Below, in pieces: positions 30,620 through 42,290 of a stretch of DNA of 64,000 nt. The notes under the pieces were generated by a model. It was not told the origin of the DNA. It was given only the letters and a program-made list of their open reading frames with translations, and made no database searches. The translations under genes were made by a program, and so were the position numbers. This DNA is from Flectonema sp. DT1601 (Eukaryota > Euglenozoa > Diplonemea > Diplonemida > Diplonemidae), in contig OZ025797.1 in assembly GCA_964019425.1 (NCBI GenBank), positions 1,276,277-1,340,276 on the forward strand. The letters run 5' to 3'. How positions within the stretch are numbered: position 1 is the stretch's first letter; every line of letters begins with the position of its first letter.

Positions 30620-33600
30620 AAACCGACTTCTGACGAACGTGGAGTAAAGAAGTCTAATTGATTGGGTGGCCATGTACCCCTCACGATGCTATTGTGGCCA
30701 GACTGGTATAGAGGGAAAAAAAAAAAACTAAAAAAAACTATAAAAAAAAAAATTAAAACCTTACACCCTTTTTTTTTTGGGTAACTATTAATCTTAAAAA
30801 AATCTGTTTTTTTTCCTTTTATTTATTTTTTTTTTTTTTTCCCGTTCTCTTTTTTTAGGTTTATGTGCATATGGGGGATTTCCTCGTATTTTTCCATGTT
30901 CTATTTGTTCATCGAACGAACGTTACATTTGAAGGAAGGTTTTTGCGGTAGCATGATATAATCCACGATGACTGAAGCTTTGCCTCGAAGGTTACTTGGG
31001 AAGTGACTTTGTTATCTTCTTTCATTAGTACGAGCATATATCGCAAAAAAAAAAAAAAAAAACAAAAAAAAAAAATGGAAAAAGAAAAAAAAAAATATGG
31101 TTGGCTGAAGTCAATAGACGTTGGACAAATGTTTGTTGCTGCCTCGATTTTTTTTTTTTTTTTTTCCCTTCAGAAACAAAAAAAAAAAAAAAAAAAAGAG
31201 AAGAGAAGAAAGCTATTTCTTTTTCATGAAAGGTAAACGTGTCCTGTTCAGTTGCGTCTTTTTAGTTGAAAAATGAAACGGCGCTTTTCTTTATAGATCA
31301 TGTTGCTTGAACAGTTTCCCACTCGGAGGCAATATTTCTTCCACCGGAATGAGAAGGGGGAGGAACGCGTGAGTTGCTACACTATTTTGCTTTTGATTTA
31401 TTTTTTCAAAATGGAGTGAGGGGCCTTCAATTGGCTTTTTAAACCAAATCCTTGTATCAACGAAGAGATCCCTGTTCTCTAGTTCCTTATTGTGAAGGAC
31501 TAATGTGAAATGGAAACCAAGTGAATCAAATTTGAGCACGAGTGGGAATCATCGTTTGTCTTTTTTTTTTTTCCTCTTTCAATTATGTGCGTTATAGTTA
31601 TTTATTATTCTTGCTTGAGTCCCTCAGCGAATTGAGTTTTTGGGTATTTTTGGTTTGTTTATTTTTCTTTTTTTTTATTTTTGTTCTTTTGCTCGCATCT
31701 CATTCATGCACTACAACTCTTTATCACGTATTACTTAACATTGAGTAGAGTGCGAATTCGGTGGAGCAATTATTGAATTTCAAATATGAAAATGAAATAA
31801 CACCCACCTCAACGCTCTTGGAGTATTCTGAGGAATTTTTTATTTTTTATTATATTGTTTTATTTATGTGTTTGTTTTTCCTTTTTTTTTTTTGTTTTTT
31901 TAAAAAAAAAACAAGAAAAGAGGACTTATAAAAAAAAAAAAAAAAAAAAATTGATTTATTTTTTTCATTTCATACTTTCCCGTTCCCGTTCAATATTATT
32001 ATTTTCTTTTTTTTTGTCATCTAAAAAAGCTTTTTATTTTCTGGCTGTTTGCTGATTACAAATTACATTCGTCGAACTTATCGTCTCTCTTCCTGTAGCA
32101 AATTAGTTTACTGATTTTATTTGTTATAACGAAAGGCTTTTAAAAAAAAAAAAAAAACAAAGTGAGTCGGTGCAAGAAAAAAAAACAAGAGTCTTGTGAT
32201 TGTAAACCGTCTCAGGTGAGGAAGAAGAAGAAAAAACATTAAAATAAGAAAATTGATGATGAATAAACTAGGTCACATCGTTTGCAGAGCGCGTCTTTGT
32301 GCACTGCCATCAAGAACAGGTCTATTCATTGCGTTGTTTTTCCGCATTCTCTTCTTCCGCACGGATATGTTGTAGTGAGGAGAGGGGAATGGGAAAAAAA
32401 AAAAGAAAAAAAAAAGAATTCTTCTTTTCTATTATCCCCACTGCTGAAAAAAAAAAAAAAAAAATTACGTCGTCTCTCTTCACTATAGTTCGCCACTCCA
32501 CTGCTAAATTATAGAAAAAAAACATTTTTTCTTTTCTTTCTTGTTCTTTGCTGTTCATTTGTGAATTGCAGTCCTCTCGATACGAATTCGTTTCGTATGT
32601 TTTTTTTCTTTTCAACAAAAGTAATTCTTGCGGTGAGAAAGCACTCTTAACCCCTCTTGACATCATCCGAGGGGAAGAAAATAAATCAATCAAAAATCCT
32701 CAAGAGAATTATTGATTGATTGCAGATAACTTTTTCTTCCGGCGTGCATGGAGGTTGGGAATTAAAGCAACAGCAATAGCAAAACTATTATTAATTATAT
32801 TGCGCCACGATATTCTATTATTAAACAGGGAAAGTAGAACGGAACTATCCAAGAAAATGAAAGGAATTGTCAGGTTAAAAAAAACAAATATAAAAAAAAA
32901 ATAACAGAAAAAAGCAAAACGTTTTCGTCGTTCCTGTGGCCGTGGAGTTTTCTTTCCTTCTTTATTCTTTATTCCAAACGTGTACGTTTTCTGTCAGTGG
33001 GATCCATAGCGAAGGAGGAGAAGAAAAAAAAGAAGAAAAAAAAAAAAAAAAAAAAAAACTGATTTATGATTTAATCTCTAAAATAGAGACAGGAAAGAGA
33101 AGTTAAGTTTTAAAAAATAAAAGATATTTCTACCCTCATTTTCTTAAAGCAAACTATTGTATGGTCATGATTGCCATAATCTGTCAGTCCTTATTCTACC
33201 CAAGGCAAATTTCCCCCCCCTCCTTTTTTTCCCTTTTTTCCCCTTTTTTGTTGAGTGTCCTCGCTCAAGAACGGGGGGAAAATAATGAAATTCTCTCTCA
33301 ATTATAACGCGTGAAGTGATTTTATGTGTGTGTTCCCTTTTCTTCCCTTGATCCGTTCTTGTCTAAGTTATTTCTTCAACAGCGTGAAAGAGATTCACTT
33401 TCCGATTCATTATTCGGAGAGTATTCCACTTTCAGAAAACCGGGTATTAAAAAAAAAAAAAAAAAAAAAAATCCTACCCAGGTGTGGAAAGAAAGAAGTA
33501 TTTGAGAGAGTTCCCCTACTTTCTTTTCGATTCCTATTTCTCAGTACGGGACAATAAATCCGGTTAAACGGTTTCTGTGCTCAAGAATAGATACAAAACA

Positions 33601-34126
33601 AAAAAAAACAAATAAGTTTTTGATAAGCTTGAAGAAAAAAAAAAAAAAAAAACATAGAAAGGAGGACGGCGGTTAAGTTCGCGGTTGTGTGGTACAACAC
33701 AACTGATGATCAGGGTTTCCCCCCCTCTCCTTGTTTGTGTTTTTTTTAAAAAAAACTGCTGACGCTGTGTTTTGCTTTTCACCTCAACAAAGAGTCAACA
33801 GTTAGGCTCACATTCATTATAAGTGATGTGTCCCTTTAGCTTTCTTGGCTGTTATCGTATTGATTTGGTGTTGTCGTGATGGTACATTGTTGCAATAAAA
33901 TTAATTAATTCTCCACCCTTATTAAATCCCCCCTTTTTTTAAACTAAATATTTGTGTGCGGTAAGCTTGTGTACCATAGTTCCCTTCTTTCTTTTCTCTT
34001 TCCTCCTTATTATATTATTATTGTGGTTTTGGGGACACAATTCTTGTTGTGATGAAGGTTCTTTTTTTTTTTTTTTTTTTAATTTTTTTCCCCCTCGTGG
34101 ACATGGTGTTCCTTCTGGGGGAAAAG

Positions 34127-34157
<31 letters not shown>

Positions 34158-35495
34158 TCAGCAACAAAATAAATAGAACAAATGATTGGAAAAATAAGAA
34201 CAAAAGAAAGAATTAATCTCCCCCCTCATCCCGAGCATTTTTCGTACGTTGAAGCGCGTATAACATCAATTGATATCGTGCTTCCCGTGGGGCATCAATA
34301 GGTGAACGCAACACATTTGATTCTTTTTTAGTGAGGAAGCAGTTTTTTGATTTCCTATTTTTTTTTTTTTTTTTTTTTTGCTTTTTTTTGCAAATTGCTT
34401 TAAAAAAGAAAAAAAATAGAGTAGGATCCGGATTGACTGTTTTTTCCCCCCTTTTTTTTTTCGTTCTTTCCCTTTTTCTTCCATCCCTCTCACACTTATA
34501 ATTTATTCCTGACCTTCTAATTTGGCGGCTCTTTATCGACTGACGGTCTCTACATGGCGCGAATATTTTCCTTTTTTCTACGTAAAAAGAAGCAGGAAAA
34601 AAAAAAAATGTATTATTTATCTAGTCATCATCTGCGATGTGTTTCTTTCCTCGCTTCTGAAAAAAGACTCCAAAGTAAAGGATAATTGCAGGTGATTCTG
34701 AGCTGATTTTCCCGCTGTCTTTATCCATGGTGGGAATTTCACTCGAAAAAAAAAGAAAATAACCAACGCAAAGAATGCTAACCGAGTAGTCATATTGCCT
34801 TTTGTAGGGTCTTTCTTCAGGAAGAAAAAAAAAACAACAACAAAAAAAAAGCAACAAAAAGCCATTGCTTCGAGTAACTTCTCTTTTTATCCAGTGGGTT
34901 GCCCCCGCTGGATTTGTAAGAAAGGTTTAACCTCCCCTCTTTTTTCTTTTCTTTTCCCCCTTTCCCATCCCGTGTCTGGTAGTTGTTAGGCCAGTGTGGA
35001 AAAAAAGAACCATAATCAAACGTAGAAATACTAAACAAAATAACCATCCCTTGCGAAACAACGGTCTCCACTACCAAAGGTGGTGGAGATCGGTTTGCGC
35101 TATCACCAGAAGGGAAAATATTATTAAAAAGTACCCAGCGTCAGCATAAGAAAAGAGAAAACTAAAAAAAAGAGAACGAAAAAAAAAAAAAAAAAAAAAA
35201 AAAATACTCATTCCCGCTTCTCCCCATTTCATCTCCCTTCCCTCTTTTCCCTGCTTTTCTTTTTTTTTTCAACATTTTCTTTTTTCCTTCCCAAATTAGA
35301 CAGCCTGCCTGTTGGGTTGATCTTTTTAAAAGTATCGCTCACTTGAAGTTCTTAATTACATTGTTTTCCCCTCACAGAATCTATACGTGTGTGTGTGTTG
35401 TGTATGCGTAACGCAGATTGATTTTGTTACAAGTTGATAGTTTTCTTATGTTTTTTCCCATCAGAAAAAGAAAGAGAAGGAAAACATTTTACAAA
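30620..35495. other. 4.9-kb gene-free gap, homopolymer-rich
   Basis: Dozens of A or T runs, for example 31,179-31,197, 33,040-33,058, A28 at 34,127-34,154 and A26 at about 35,179-35,204, with C-runs at 33,211-33,218. All open frames are K-, F- or N-rich and not credible. A possible 80-codon frame on the minus strand (31,291-31,539) has a more protein-like composition but nothing to support it. The right end is a long pyrimidine region ending in AG at 35,463-35,464. Confidence 0.55.
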
Positions 35496-35889
35496 ATGGT
35501 TTCTGTAATGGAAACAGGACCCCCAGCTTTGTTGGAAGGAAATGCGAGTTCAGTGGGAGCGCCTTCAGCACCAACCGGGAGGGCGGAACCAAATGCTGTA
35601 GTGGCAGCAGTTGCTTCAGCCCCAAGTGGAACAGTTCAGGCCACAGTGTTGAGTGACGAGGTGATTATCGCAAAAGTATTTAGAGATGCTGATAATCGCC
35701 GTTTGATGAGCTCCGCTTGGAAGGTCACTCCCGAGTACTTTCGAGTGATAGGAAAGAAGGGGCTCGTTACGGATGTCGCCCCTGTTGGAACTGTTCGCAT
35801 TGCATTCGAAGCTCCCTCTTACAGGGGAGGGTTGTGGTTTCCTGCTGGGGCGATTGCTCAATTCCTGCTACCGTCTGTTGGTCAGCAGC

Positions 35890-35932
<43 letters not shown>

Positions 35933-36491
35933 GCAACAGCAAGCGGATATTTCTCAATTGATATCTCTCGTTTCAGGAGCACAACACTCTCTGTTGTCGA
36001 ATACAATAATTGAATTAGTTAGAAGTTATCCTCAACTACTACAAACAGCTATTGAAAGATTACAATCTGGACAATCTCAACAACAACTGACTGGCTACAG
36101 TAGTAGGTCTGCTCTGTCTCATAGAGCTCAGTGGTCATCAACTCTTAGCGATCTTGGAACTGCTAGTCCTGCTGTGTCGTCACCAATAGTTAGCCCGAGT
36201 AGCATCAGAAGTGAAAGGAAAGGTTTGGATCCAAATAGTCCTCCGTTTAGAACTGCTAGAGGAACAGAACAGCAATCGCTTTTTAAAGTAGTTCCTCAGC
36301 CGCAAGAACTTCCTGCAGGTCTGGAGACACCTCCAAGACAGCCGAGTCCACAAACATCTGATCCGAGTGAGTTGGGACCTGCCAACACTCCAGTCATTAA
36401 ATCGACATCTGCTCCTAAGTCACCAGATGAGGCTCCGTGGGATGGGATTTCTATAGTGAGTAAAGTTATTGATGATATATTTCAGAAGTAA
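35496..36491 (+). CDS. PolyQ protein with a possible MIB/HERC2-like domain
   Basis: 331 aa from the ATG at 35,496, 31 nt after a candidate acceptor. Residues ~50-125 ('IIAKVFRDADNRRLMSSAW', 'GKKGLVTDVAPVGTVRIAFE', 'GGLWFPAGAIAQFL') have the pattern of a MIB/HERC2-type repeat: W, then GxxGxV, then V-x-V/I-x-F, then W-x-F/P. This call is tentative. A run of about 20 Gln (residues ~130-149, mixed CAA/CAG codons at 35,883-35,942) follows. The C-terminal half is Ser/Pro-rich and disordered, with a short amphipathic helix at the end. Function is unknown; if the domain is real, it could recruit a ubiquitin-ligase partner. Confidence 0.55.
35883..35942 (+). repeat. CAA/CAG microsatellite encoding polyglutamine
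   Basis: About 20 consecutive Gln codons, mostly CAA, with CAG at the ends. It is in frame within the gene at 35,496-36,491 and likely length-variable. Confidence 0.95.
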
Positions 36492-36644
36492 CTTCTGAAG
36501 TATACTTCTCGAGAATTTAATTTCTCGTGATAAACTTTTACGTAAGAAATGATGAAAAGGATGAAAATAAATATTAAAACTCTTGTTTCAATCTGACGAA
36601 AATTAAATTTTTCTTCAGTAAAGGTTGTTTTTAAAACGACTTTG

Positions 36645-36675
<31 letters not shown>

Positions 36676-37283
36676 ACAAATTTAAAAACAGCAGCTCGGC
36701 TGTTGGCACTTTTTACACACTCTCTTGCTTTCAGTTGGCACCGAAGCTAATTTCTTTCTTTCATTTTATTTAATTTTTTGCATAAAGCACCTAGGCGGAA
36801 AAAGCTACGTTGTTTGATGTATTTTTTAGCGCACTACTTACACGTTCCAGATTCACTTTGCAATTTGGTGAAGGGTTTTCCCTTTACGTCGTTTATTTTA
36901 TTTCTTTATTGTTTTTCGCCTGCCGGCGGCATTCTTACACGTTTCTTACTGGCTAGAGAAAGCCTTGTTTCACTCGTTTTTTTTCCCCTTCTCTTTTATC
37001 TTCAGCTGCTGTTATCACTAACTAACTAACGTTGGCCCTCCCTCGTCTAAAATTAATGATACTAACGTTGGCCCCCCCTCGTTCAATTCGAGTGCGTAAA
37101 ATCGAACTTTAACACTTTCCTTGGCTCACAAAAAGAATTAGAGATCTGGTGAGCAAAAAAAAAAAAAAAAAAAAAAATTGCATTCCTTTCTAGGATCGTT
37201 TCTTGCTGGTTGTTTCTTATTTTCCTTTTGAATCAGCTCTCTATTTTATCTTTTTTAAAAACCTTACCCGATAGCCGTCAGAG
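36492..37283. other. Intergenic with a short direct repeat
   Basis: No supported gene. An A28 run lies at 36,645-36,672. The block 'actaacgttggccc' occurs at about 37,024 and again at about 37,062, each followed by C-rich sequence and 'ctcgt', so a stretch of roughly 38 bp is duplicated in tandem. A TACTAAC-like branch-site sequence is included in it. Confidence 0.5.
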
Positions 37284-37485
37284 AACGCTTCAACAAATTG
37301 GTATCATCCCAATCGCTGGTTCCCTCATTGAGTCTGTCTGCTGTATTGGTACCATGTGTTACAGATTCTTAGCTCCATCAAAGCAGCTTTCAAAGCTTCT
37401 TGTAGGTGAGGGATACTTTGTTATTGTTGCTTACAACTTGTTGGCAGTTTCATTCTTCAGTCTTATGTACGCATTCCACAGCTAA
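37284..37485 (+). CDS. Last exon of a small membrane-protein gene (5' part not found)
   Basis: From a candidate acceptor ('gccgtcag', AG at 37,282-37,283) an open frame codes for 66 residues and ends at TAA 37,483-37,485. It begins 'RTLQQIGIIPIAGSLIE', followed by two hydrophobic segments: around 'SVCCIGTMCY', and 'YFVIVAYNLLAVSFFSLMYAF' near the C-terminus. The codon use is gene-like, with Asn/Gly/Leu codons similar to neighbours and unlike the flanking T-rich DNA. No start codon fits the N-terminus, so one or more exons upstream were missed or lost. The family is not recognised. Confidence 0.4.
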
Positions 37486-38279
37486 AGAGAGTTCACAAGG
37501 GTATGCTTCATTCGGTGTATTGTGTCTCACAGAATACACAGAAAGGAGAACAGATTGACTTTCTGATACCTGCCTGAGGTGAGAGTGGATATCTTTTCAA
37601 GTGTCTTGTGGACTCAGTTGAGGAATATTATCAATCTGACTAAATAAAAGACAGCTGGCCCCGCCTGAGGTGAGATGTTCTCTTTTCAGAGAGTTTGTTA
37701 TGTTGTCTTTTGATGACAACTTGACAACTGTCGCAGATTGTAATGAGAGAGATCTCTGAAGTGATTCCTTTTCAGGAACTCTTCGAGAAGATTGCGTGTG
37801 GTAGCCTTGGTGTGGTAGTTTTGGTGTCGTTTCTTTGTTCTAATTGTAGACGTCGTACGGAATTAGTGTTCCTCATTTCTTACGTTAACTTTCCTCTTCG
37901 TGTGACATGTTTGTGTTGTTGTTTCCTCTTCTTCTGTTTTGCTGGTTGTCCACATGACATTTCCATTTCCTGTGTTTCTAGCAAACAATAAAAAGAAAAG
38001 AAAAAGAACAGAACAAGAAACTCTCGTAGTTGTAGTGGAATATCAGAAATAGGATTGACTCGACCCCATCAGACGGACACTTTCCTATTCATTGCTTTCC
38101 TTTTTTATTGAATGATATTATTTACACTTACCATCCAATCACATTAAGTGAGTAATTGCAAAAGAAAGAAGAAACATTTACCCTGCCTTTCTGCCCTCTC
38201 CCGCCTCCCTCTCAGAGTGAGTTGCTTGTGAAGATTTCTTTATGTTAATTTAATAATTGAATTCAACAGATAAGGCAGT
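37486..38279. other. Intergenic, nothing firmly supported
   Basis: Non-coding by composition. A near-repeat 'gcctgaggtgaga' occurs at about 37,570 and 37,663. Acceptor-like AG at 38,268-38,269, 10 nt before the next start codon. Confidence 0.45.
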
Positions 38280-39764
38280 ATGGTATTTAATGATGTGGGT
38301 TCAAAGGTACAAATTAACGACAGGTTCATGAAGTGTTGTATGAAAGAAGGTGTTTGGATATCAGATGAAGGACTCATTCCTGATCACGAAATCGACATCA
38401 TCAGAGATGAACTCTGCCATGGAATGGAGAGACGAGGTGCTCGTGAATTGCGATGGTTTGGAGCGAACTGGAAAGGACACGGCTCTCTTGTTCAAACTGA
38501 TGAGATGCCAACAAAAACTCAACACATTGTTGATAAGATGTGTAAGAAAATTGGATTCCCAAAAATAACGGTGAGCACCCTTCACAAATACGACAAACAT
38601 AAAGCAAAGGCTGGAACTAGTAATCAAATAGGTGAACATCAAGGAAGGAAAATAGCAATCGTTCCTCACACTGATGATAAACTTCTTTACGGAAATGGAG
38701 GAGTTGTTATGCTTCAGTTGAATGGATCAGCTGACGTGGTTATGTCAATGAGAGGAGAGTCGAGAAGTTCTGATGTTCTTTCTGTTGTTCATCGTCCTAA
38801 AGGAGCTCTCCTTGTTTGTGAAGGAGATGCATTTCTATCTCCATATCAACATTGTGTATTATGGCCTGAATCAACTTCTGATAGATACATGTACACACTC
38901 ACTATGAGATCTCTTGCTCTACCTTGGTCACAACCATTAAAGAGTGAACTTCCTAAGAGTGGTCCTCCTAAAATATTCCAACGAATTACTGAAACCAATC
39001 CAACTACTTCATCAATAATCTCTCACCGAGTGAAGGAAAAGCAACGATACTCATCGAGTCCTGACAGAGATGATTATCATGTAAAGCGACCGAACAGACC
39101 AGTTCGAAGGGAACCTCCAAATATATTTGAGACACGAGAATCAGATAGAAGACCGCCACCTTTACGATTTGATAATGATGACCATCGCAACAGACGCGGT
39201 AGTCCTCCTCGGAGAGAGTTTCAAAAGAGGGAACCACAACAGCAATTTGAAAGACAATTCCGTGGACGTGATGATCGCAGCTGTGAAGGATTCAAGTCAC
39301 CTCGCGATACTAAAGATGTTGAATCAGATCCTCCAAAAGAAGTTCCTGATTTCGGATACTCGAGACTGGACATTGATGAAGTAAAACTCATATACTCAAA
39401 GATGAAATCAGAATTAAATAACTTCAGAGAGGAATTCTACGAATCCAATAAAACTTACCCACGAACAAGTGAACTTTCACCATCTAAACTAATCCTTTTC
39501 CAAAAGTGTCAGGAGCTACATAGACTTACTAGCAAAGCCCGTCGCGAAAAGAGGGAGAGAAAACATCGCAAGAAGAATGCTCAACGCGGTAGTTCAGTCG
39601 GATCATATTCTCGTTCTCAAAGTCGAGAGCGAAAACAAAAGCGAGAGAAGCATTCTAAAAAGGAGAAGAAGCATAAAAAGGAAAAGCGCGACAAGAAGGA
39701 AAAGCGTCGAAACCACAGCAGAGGAAGAACCAGAAGTTACTCGAGTGGGTACGTCAGCAGGTAA
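38280..39764 (+). CDS. AlkB-like 2-oxoglutarate/Fe(II) dioxygenase with RS-rich C-terminus
   Basis: Single exon, 494 aa. Residues ~20-215 fit an AlkB-type dioxygenase: metal ligands H130-x-D132 in 'VPHTDDKLLYGNGG' and H191 in 'SPYQHCV', and the 2-oxoglutarate Arg R210 in 'YTLTMRSL', with the strand motif 'GALLVCEGDAF' between them. Full catalytic set, so an RNA or DNA demethylase is plausible. Residues ~240-360 are Arg/Asp/Pro-rich and disordered, and a helical segment follows ('DIDEVKLIYSKMKSELNNF'). The last 75 residues are a Lys/Arg/Ser tail ending in SR dipeptides ('RGRTRSYSSGYVSR'), as in SR proteins. By inference the enzyme is nuclear and works on RNA, possibly coupled to splicing. Confidence 0.8.
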   Translation: MVFNDVGSKVQINDRFMKCCMKEGVWISDEGLIPDHEIDIIRDELCHGMERRGARELRWFGANWKGHGSLVQTDEMPTKTQHIVDKMCKKIGFPKITVSTLHKYDKHKAKAGTSNQIGEHQGRKIAIVPHTDDKLLYGNGGVVMLQLNGSADVVMSMRGESRSSDVLSVVHRPKGALLVCEGDAFLSPYQHCVLWPESTSDRYMYTLTMRSLALPWSQPLKSELPKSGPPKIFQRITETNPTTSSIISHRVKEKQRYSSSPDRDDYHVKRPNRPVRREPPNIFETRESDRRPPPLRFDNDDHRNRRGSPPRREFQKREPQQQFERQFRGRDDRSCEGFKSPRDTKDVESDPPKEVPDFGYSRLDIDEVKLIYSKMKSELNNFREEFYESNKTYPRTSELSPSKLILFQKCQELHRLTSKARREKRERKHRKKNAQRGSSVGSYSRSQSRERKQKREKHSKKEKKHKKEKRDKKEKRRNHSRGRTRSYSSGYVSR

Positions 39765-40385
39765 TTAATGAGAGGAATGAACTGATATTTAAACTTCCTG
39801 TTGACTGCACTGTAATCCTCAATAATAATAGTACTCAACGGCTGAGAGAGTTCTACTCAACTAGAGTTCGATTGTTTGATTGAAATCTGTTGAACTGCTG
39901 ACCTGATCGTTGTGACAGCAGCAATGTAATCGACAGCAATACAAACCAACGTTTTTACCCTCCAGTGGGAGGGGTTTTTAAAAAGCTTGGATGATAAAAG
40001 TGAAGAAGGAAAAAAAAAAAAAAAAAAAAAAACGAGTAAAGCAGCGAAGGCTCAATCAACTTGTTTGTTTGTTTTGTTACGTCAACGGCGTCACCCATTA
40101 TCAAAGGGGGGTATTAAAAAAAAAACAAAAAAAAACAAAAAACAAAGAAGTGTGGTATTTATTGTTACAGAACACCCCAGTCAGTCAGTCAGTCAGTCAG
40201 TCAGTCACCCTTCCCGTTCCCAAGGTGGTCGTTAAGTTATTTTAGTTGTATTGACTTACTTTAAAAAAAAAAAAAAAAAGATTACATGTTGACATTGCAG
40301 CTGAACGATTCTGTTTGAAAGTTTATTATTTATCTTATCTTTTAATCTATTTCATTTTAGCGTATTTCACAATGCCATCTCGACC
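39765..40385. other. Intergenic with (CAGT)n microsatellite
   Basis: A-runs at about 40,010-40,031 and 40,263-40,279, plus seven tandem CAGT units at 40,178-40,207. Acceptor-like AG at 40,359-40,360. No gene apart from the short uORF listed separately. Confidence 0.55.
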
Positions 40386-40416
40386 ATGTTCCTATTTGTG
40401 CTGTTCTTCACTCTGA
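40372..40416 (+). promoter_or_regulatory. Upstream ORF overlapping the QSOX start codon
   Basis: An ATG 14 nt before the QSOX start, in another frame, opens a 14-codon frame ending at TGA 40,414-40,416. It begins just after the candidate acceptor AG (40,359-40,360), so it would be in the mature 5' UTR if that site is used. Ribosomes would need leaky scanning to reach the QSOX ATG, which has a better context (gaccATGT). Confidence 0.4.
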
Positions 40417-41840
40417 TATTTATAACATCAGCTGGTAATGTGATTGAGGAAATAGTAACCCTTCCATGGGAAGAAGTTGGTTCTGAAAGTGACTGCATTT
40501 GGGTTGTTGAGTTTTTTCATCCGGAGTGTGGAGGATGCAGGGCTTTGGCAGGACCGTTTAAAGAAACAGCAAAAAAGATTAGAGATGATGAGTTGGGATG
40601 TCGGATTGCGAGTATAAATTGTAAACTCCATCCAGAGACATGTCATCGACATGGAGTACTCGACTACCCTACTTTACGAGTCTGGGGAACAGATAGAAAT
40701 CTGCCACAACCAAATGTTGTTGTTCCTGATTTGGATTCTGCCTTCGCAAACCCTCAAGAACAGCCACCTAAAGTACTTCTTTATAATAACATTAGAGAAG
40801 TCTGTTCTAACTACAATAGTGAAAAGACTCTTCAGAAATGTCAGGCTGAAATCAGAACAGCGAACCATCATTTAACCATTGACACTCCAGCTCCTCTCAT
40901 TAACATCAACGGTTCTGATGTCGTTTGGGTTTCAGATCTACGCCACGCGTTGTTTGTCGCCCTCACATCTGAAAGGTTGACAAATGAGAACGAAGCCATC
41001 GCGAGTAACAGCGCTCTAGTAGATCTTCACAAATTAGCGACCGTTGCATTTCCCGACCGAGAAACCCGTTTGCAATTACACAAAAGAAAGTTTTTAACAA
41101 CCGAAGAAAAGATAAAATCACAACTCTCACCCGCATCACCCGAGTGGATTGGTTGTCAGGGATCTAAACCTGTATACAGAGGACTACCATGTGCGTTGTG
41201 GCAGTTATTTCATGCTTTGACTATTGGTTGTCATGTTAACCCAAATTGTAGATCTACAGAATATTGTCCTCTCAAAGTAATAAAGAATTGGGTACTTCAC
41301 TACTATAATTGTAAGGTCTGCAGAACACACTTTGCTGCAGGTACAGTTGGATGGAAACCTGAGTATTTGAGTACTTCTGAGAGTGTTATTCTTCTTTGGA
41401 AGTTTCATAATGAAGTAAATAAAAGACTGTCTAGAGACTCAACTGAAGATCCGTTTCATTTAAAAGTTGAGTTCCCTTCTCGCAGTCGATGTCTTTATTG
41501 TTATATTGGAGATCACGTTGATAATTTAAAACTACTTCAATTTTTAAAAAAATTCTACTTATCAACAAGTGATGTGTTTGAAGACTTGCCTGTTCCATTA
41601 GACTCCAGTAGTATTGTTTTAGACGTTGGAAGTCTTCCTCAGATGCCTCTTCTTCCTCTTGATACGGAACAGTCAATAAATACATCATCTCAACTTATGT
41701 TTCTCTTTGTTGGATTGTTTTTATTGGTAGTCGGAATGTACTACAGTAAACAATTAATCATCAGATACAAAAGATTTATGATGGGTTTGTCAAAAAGGAA
41801 GGGAATCTACACTCCAGACAGTAATATGTCAATGGTTTAA
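40386..41840 (+). CDS. Quiescin-type sulfhydryl oxidase (QSOX)
   Basis: Single exon, 484 aa. A hydrophobic signal peptide (residues 1-16) is followed by a thioredoxin domain with the redox motif C48-G-G-C51 in 'FFHPECGGC' (usually CGHC). The Erv/ALR domain has 'CALWQLFHALT', a CxxC at about 310-313 ('YYNCKVCRTHF'), the FAD-binding 'LWKFHNEVNKRL' and a distal CxxC at about 368-371 ('RCLYC'). A membrane segment (about 436-456, 'MFLFVGLFLLVVGMYYS') and a short basic tail end the protein, as in QSOX of plants, animals and trypanosomatids. It should form disulfides in secretory proteins, passing electrons from the Trx CxxC through Erv to FAD and oxygen. Neighbouring secreted and Golgi genes fit that compartment. 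Confidence 0.92.
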   Translation: MFLFVLFFTLIFITSAGNVIEEIVTLPWEEVGSESDCIWVVEFFHPECGGCRALAGPFKETAKKIRDDELGCRIASINCKLHPETCHRHGVLDYPTLRVWGTDRNLPQPNVVVPDLDSAFANPQEQPPKVLLYNNIREVCSNYNSEKTLQKCQAEIRTANHHLTIDTPAPLININGSDVVWVSDLRHALFVALTSERLTNENEAIASNSALVDLHKLATVAFPDRETRLQLHKRKFLTTEEKIKSQLSPASPEWIGCQGSKPVYRGLPCALWQLFHALTIGCHVNPNCRSTEYCPLKVIKNWVLHYYNCKVCRTHFAAGTVGWKPEYLSTSESVILLWKFHNEVNKRLSRDSTEDPFHLKVEFPSRSRCLYCYIGDHVDNLKLLQFLKKFYLSTSDVFEDLPVPLDSSSIVLDVGSLPQMPLLPLDTEQSINTSSQLMFLFVGLFLLVVGMYYSKQLIIRYKRFMMGLSKRKGIYTPDSNMSMV

Positions 41841-41842
41841 TT

Positions 41843-41874
<32 letters not shown>

Positions 41875-42290
41875 GAAGAGATATTTTGTGAGGAGACGGT
41901 ATCCTGCAACCTGCTGCCAAATACTCTCCCACACCTCAACTCAGTTAGTAAGTTGGTTTGGTTTTACCCCAAAGAAAGAGAGAAAGAAAACAAATAAAAC
42001 AAAAGGAGATCCATCCTTTGAAAAAATTATTGTTTTGTACTTTTATTGAAATGAATGGAAGAAAGAAAAAAAAGGGAAAAAAAAAGAAAAAAAAACGATT
42101 TGAGGGCTAACCTTTGCCAAGAATGAGAACCGAGTGTGAGGTAGTTGTCAACGGCAAGCGGGCGATGTTCGATTTGTGATTTGTTACTACGTAGCAGTCA
42201 ATAGTAAAGATGATTGTTCACAGGAATGGTTTGGAGTATTATGATTACTTTTAAGTTGTTCTTTTTATAGACACTCACCACATCAATAAC
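41841..42290. other. Intergenic, nothing recognised
   Basis: A22-class run at 41,847-41,868 and A-rich sequence. Pyrimidine-AG at 42,269-42,270, 20 nt before the PLA2 start. Confidence 0.45.

Noticed and set aside
31291-31539. 80-codon minus-strand frame in the 30.6-35.5 kb gap
   Set aside because: It has protein-like composition but no motif, splice context or start support.
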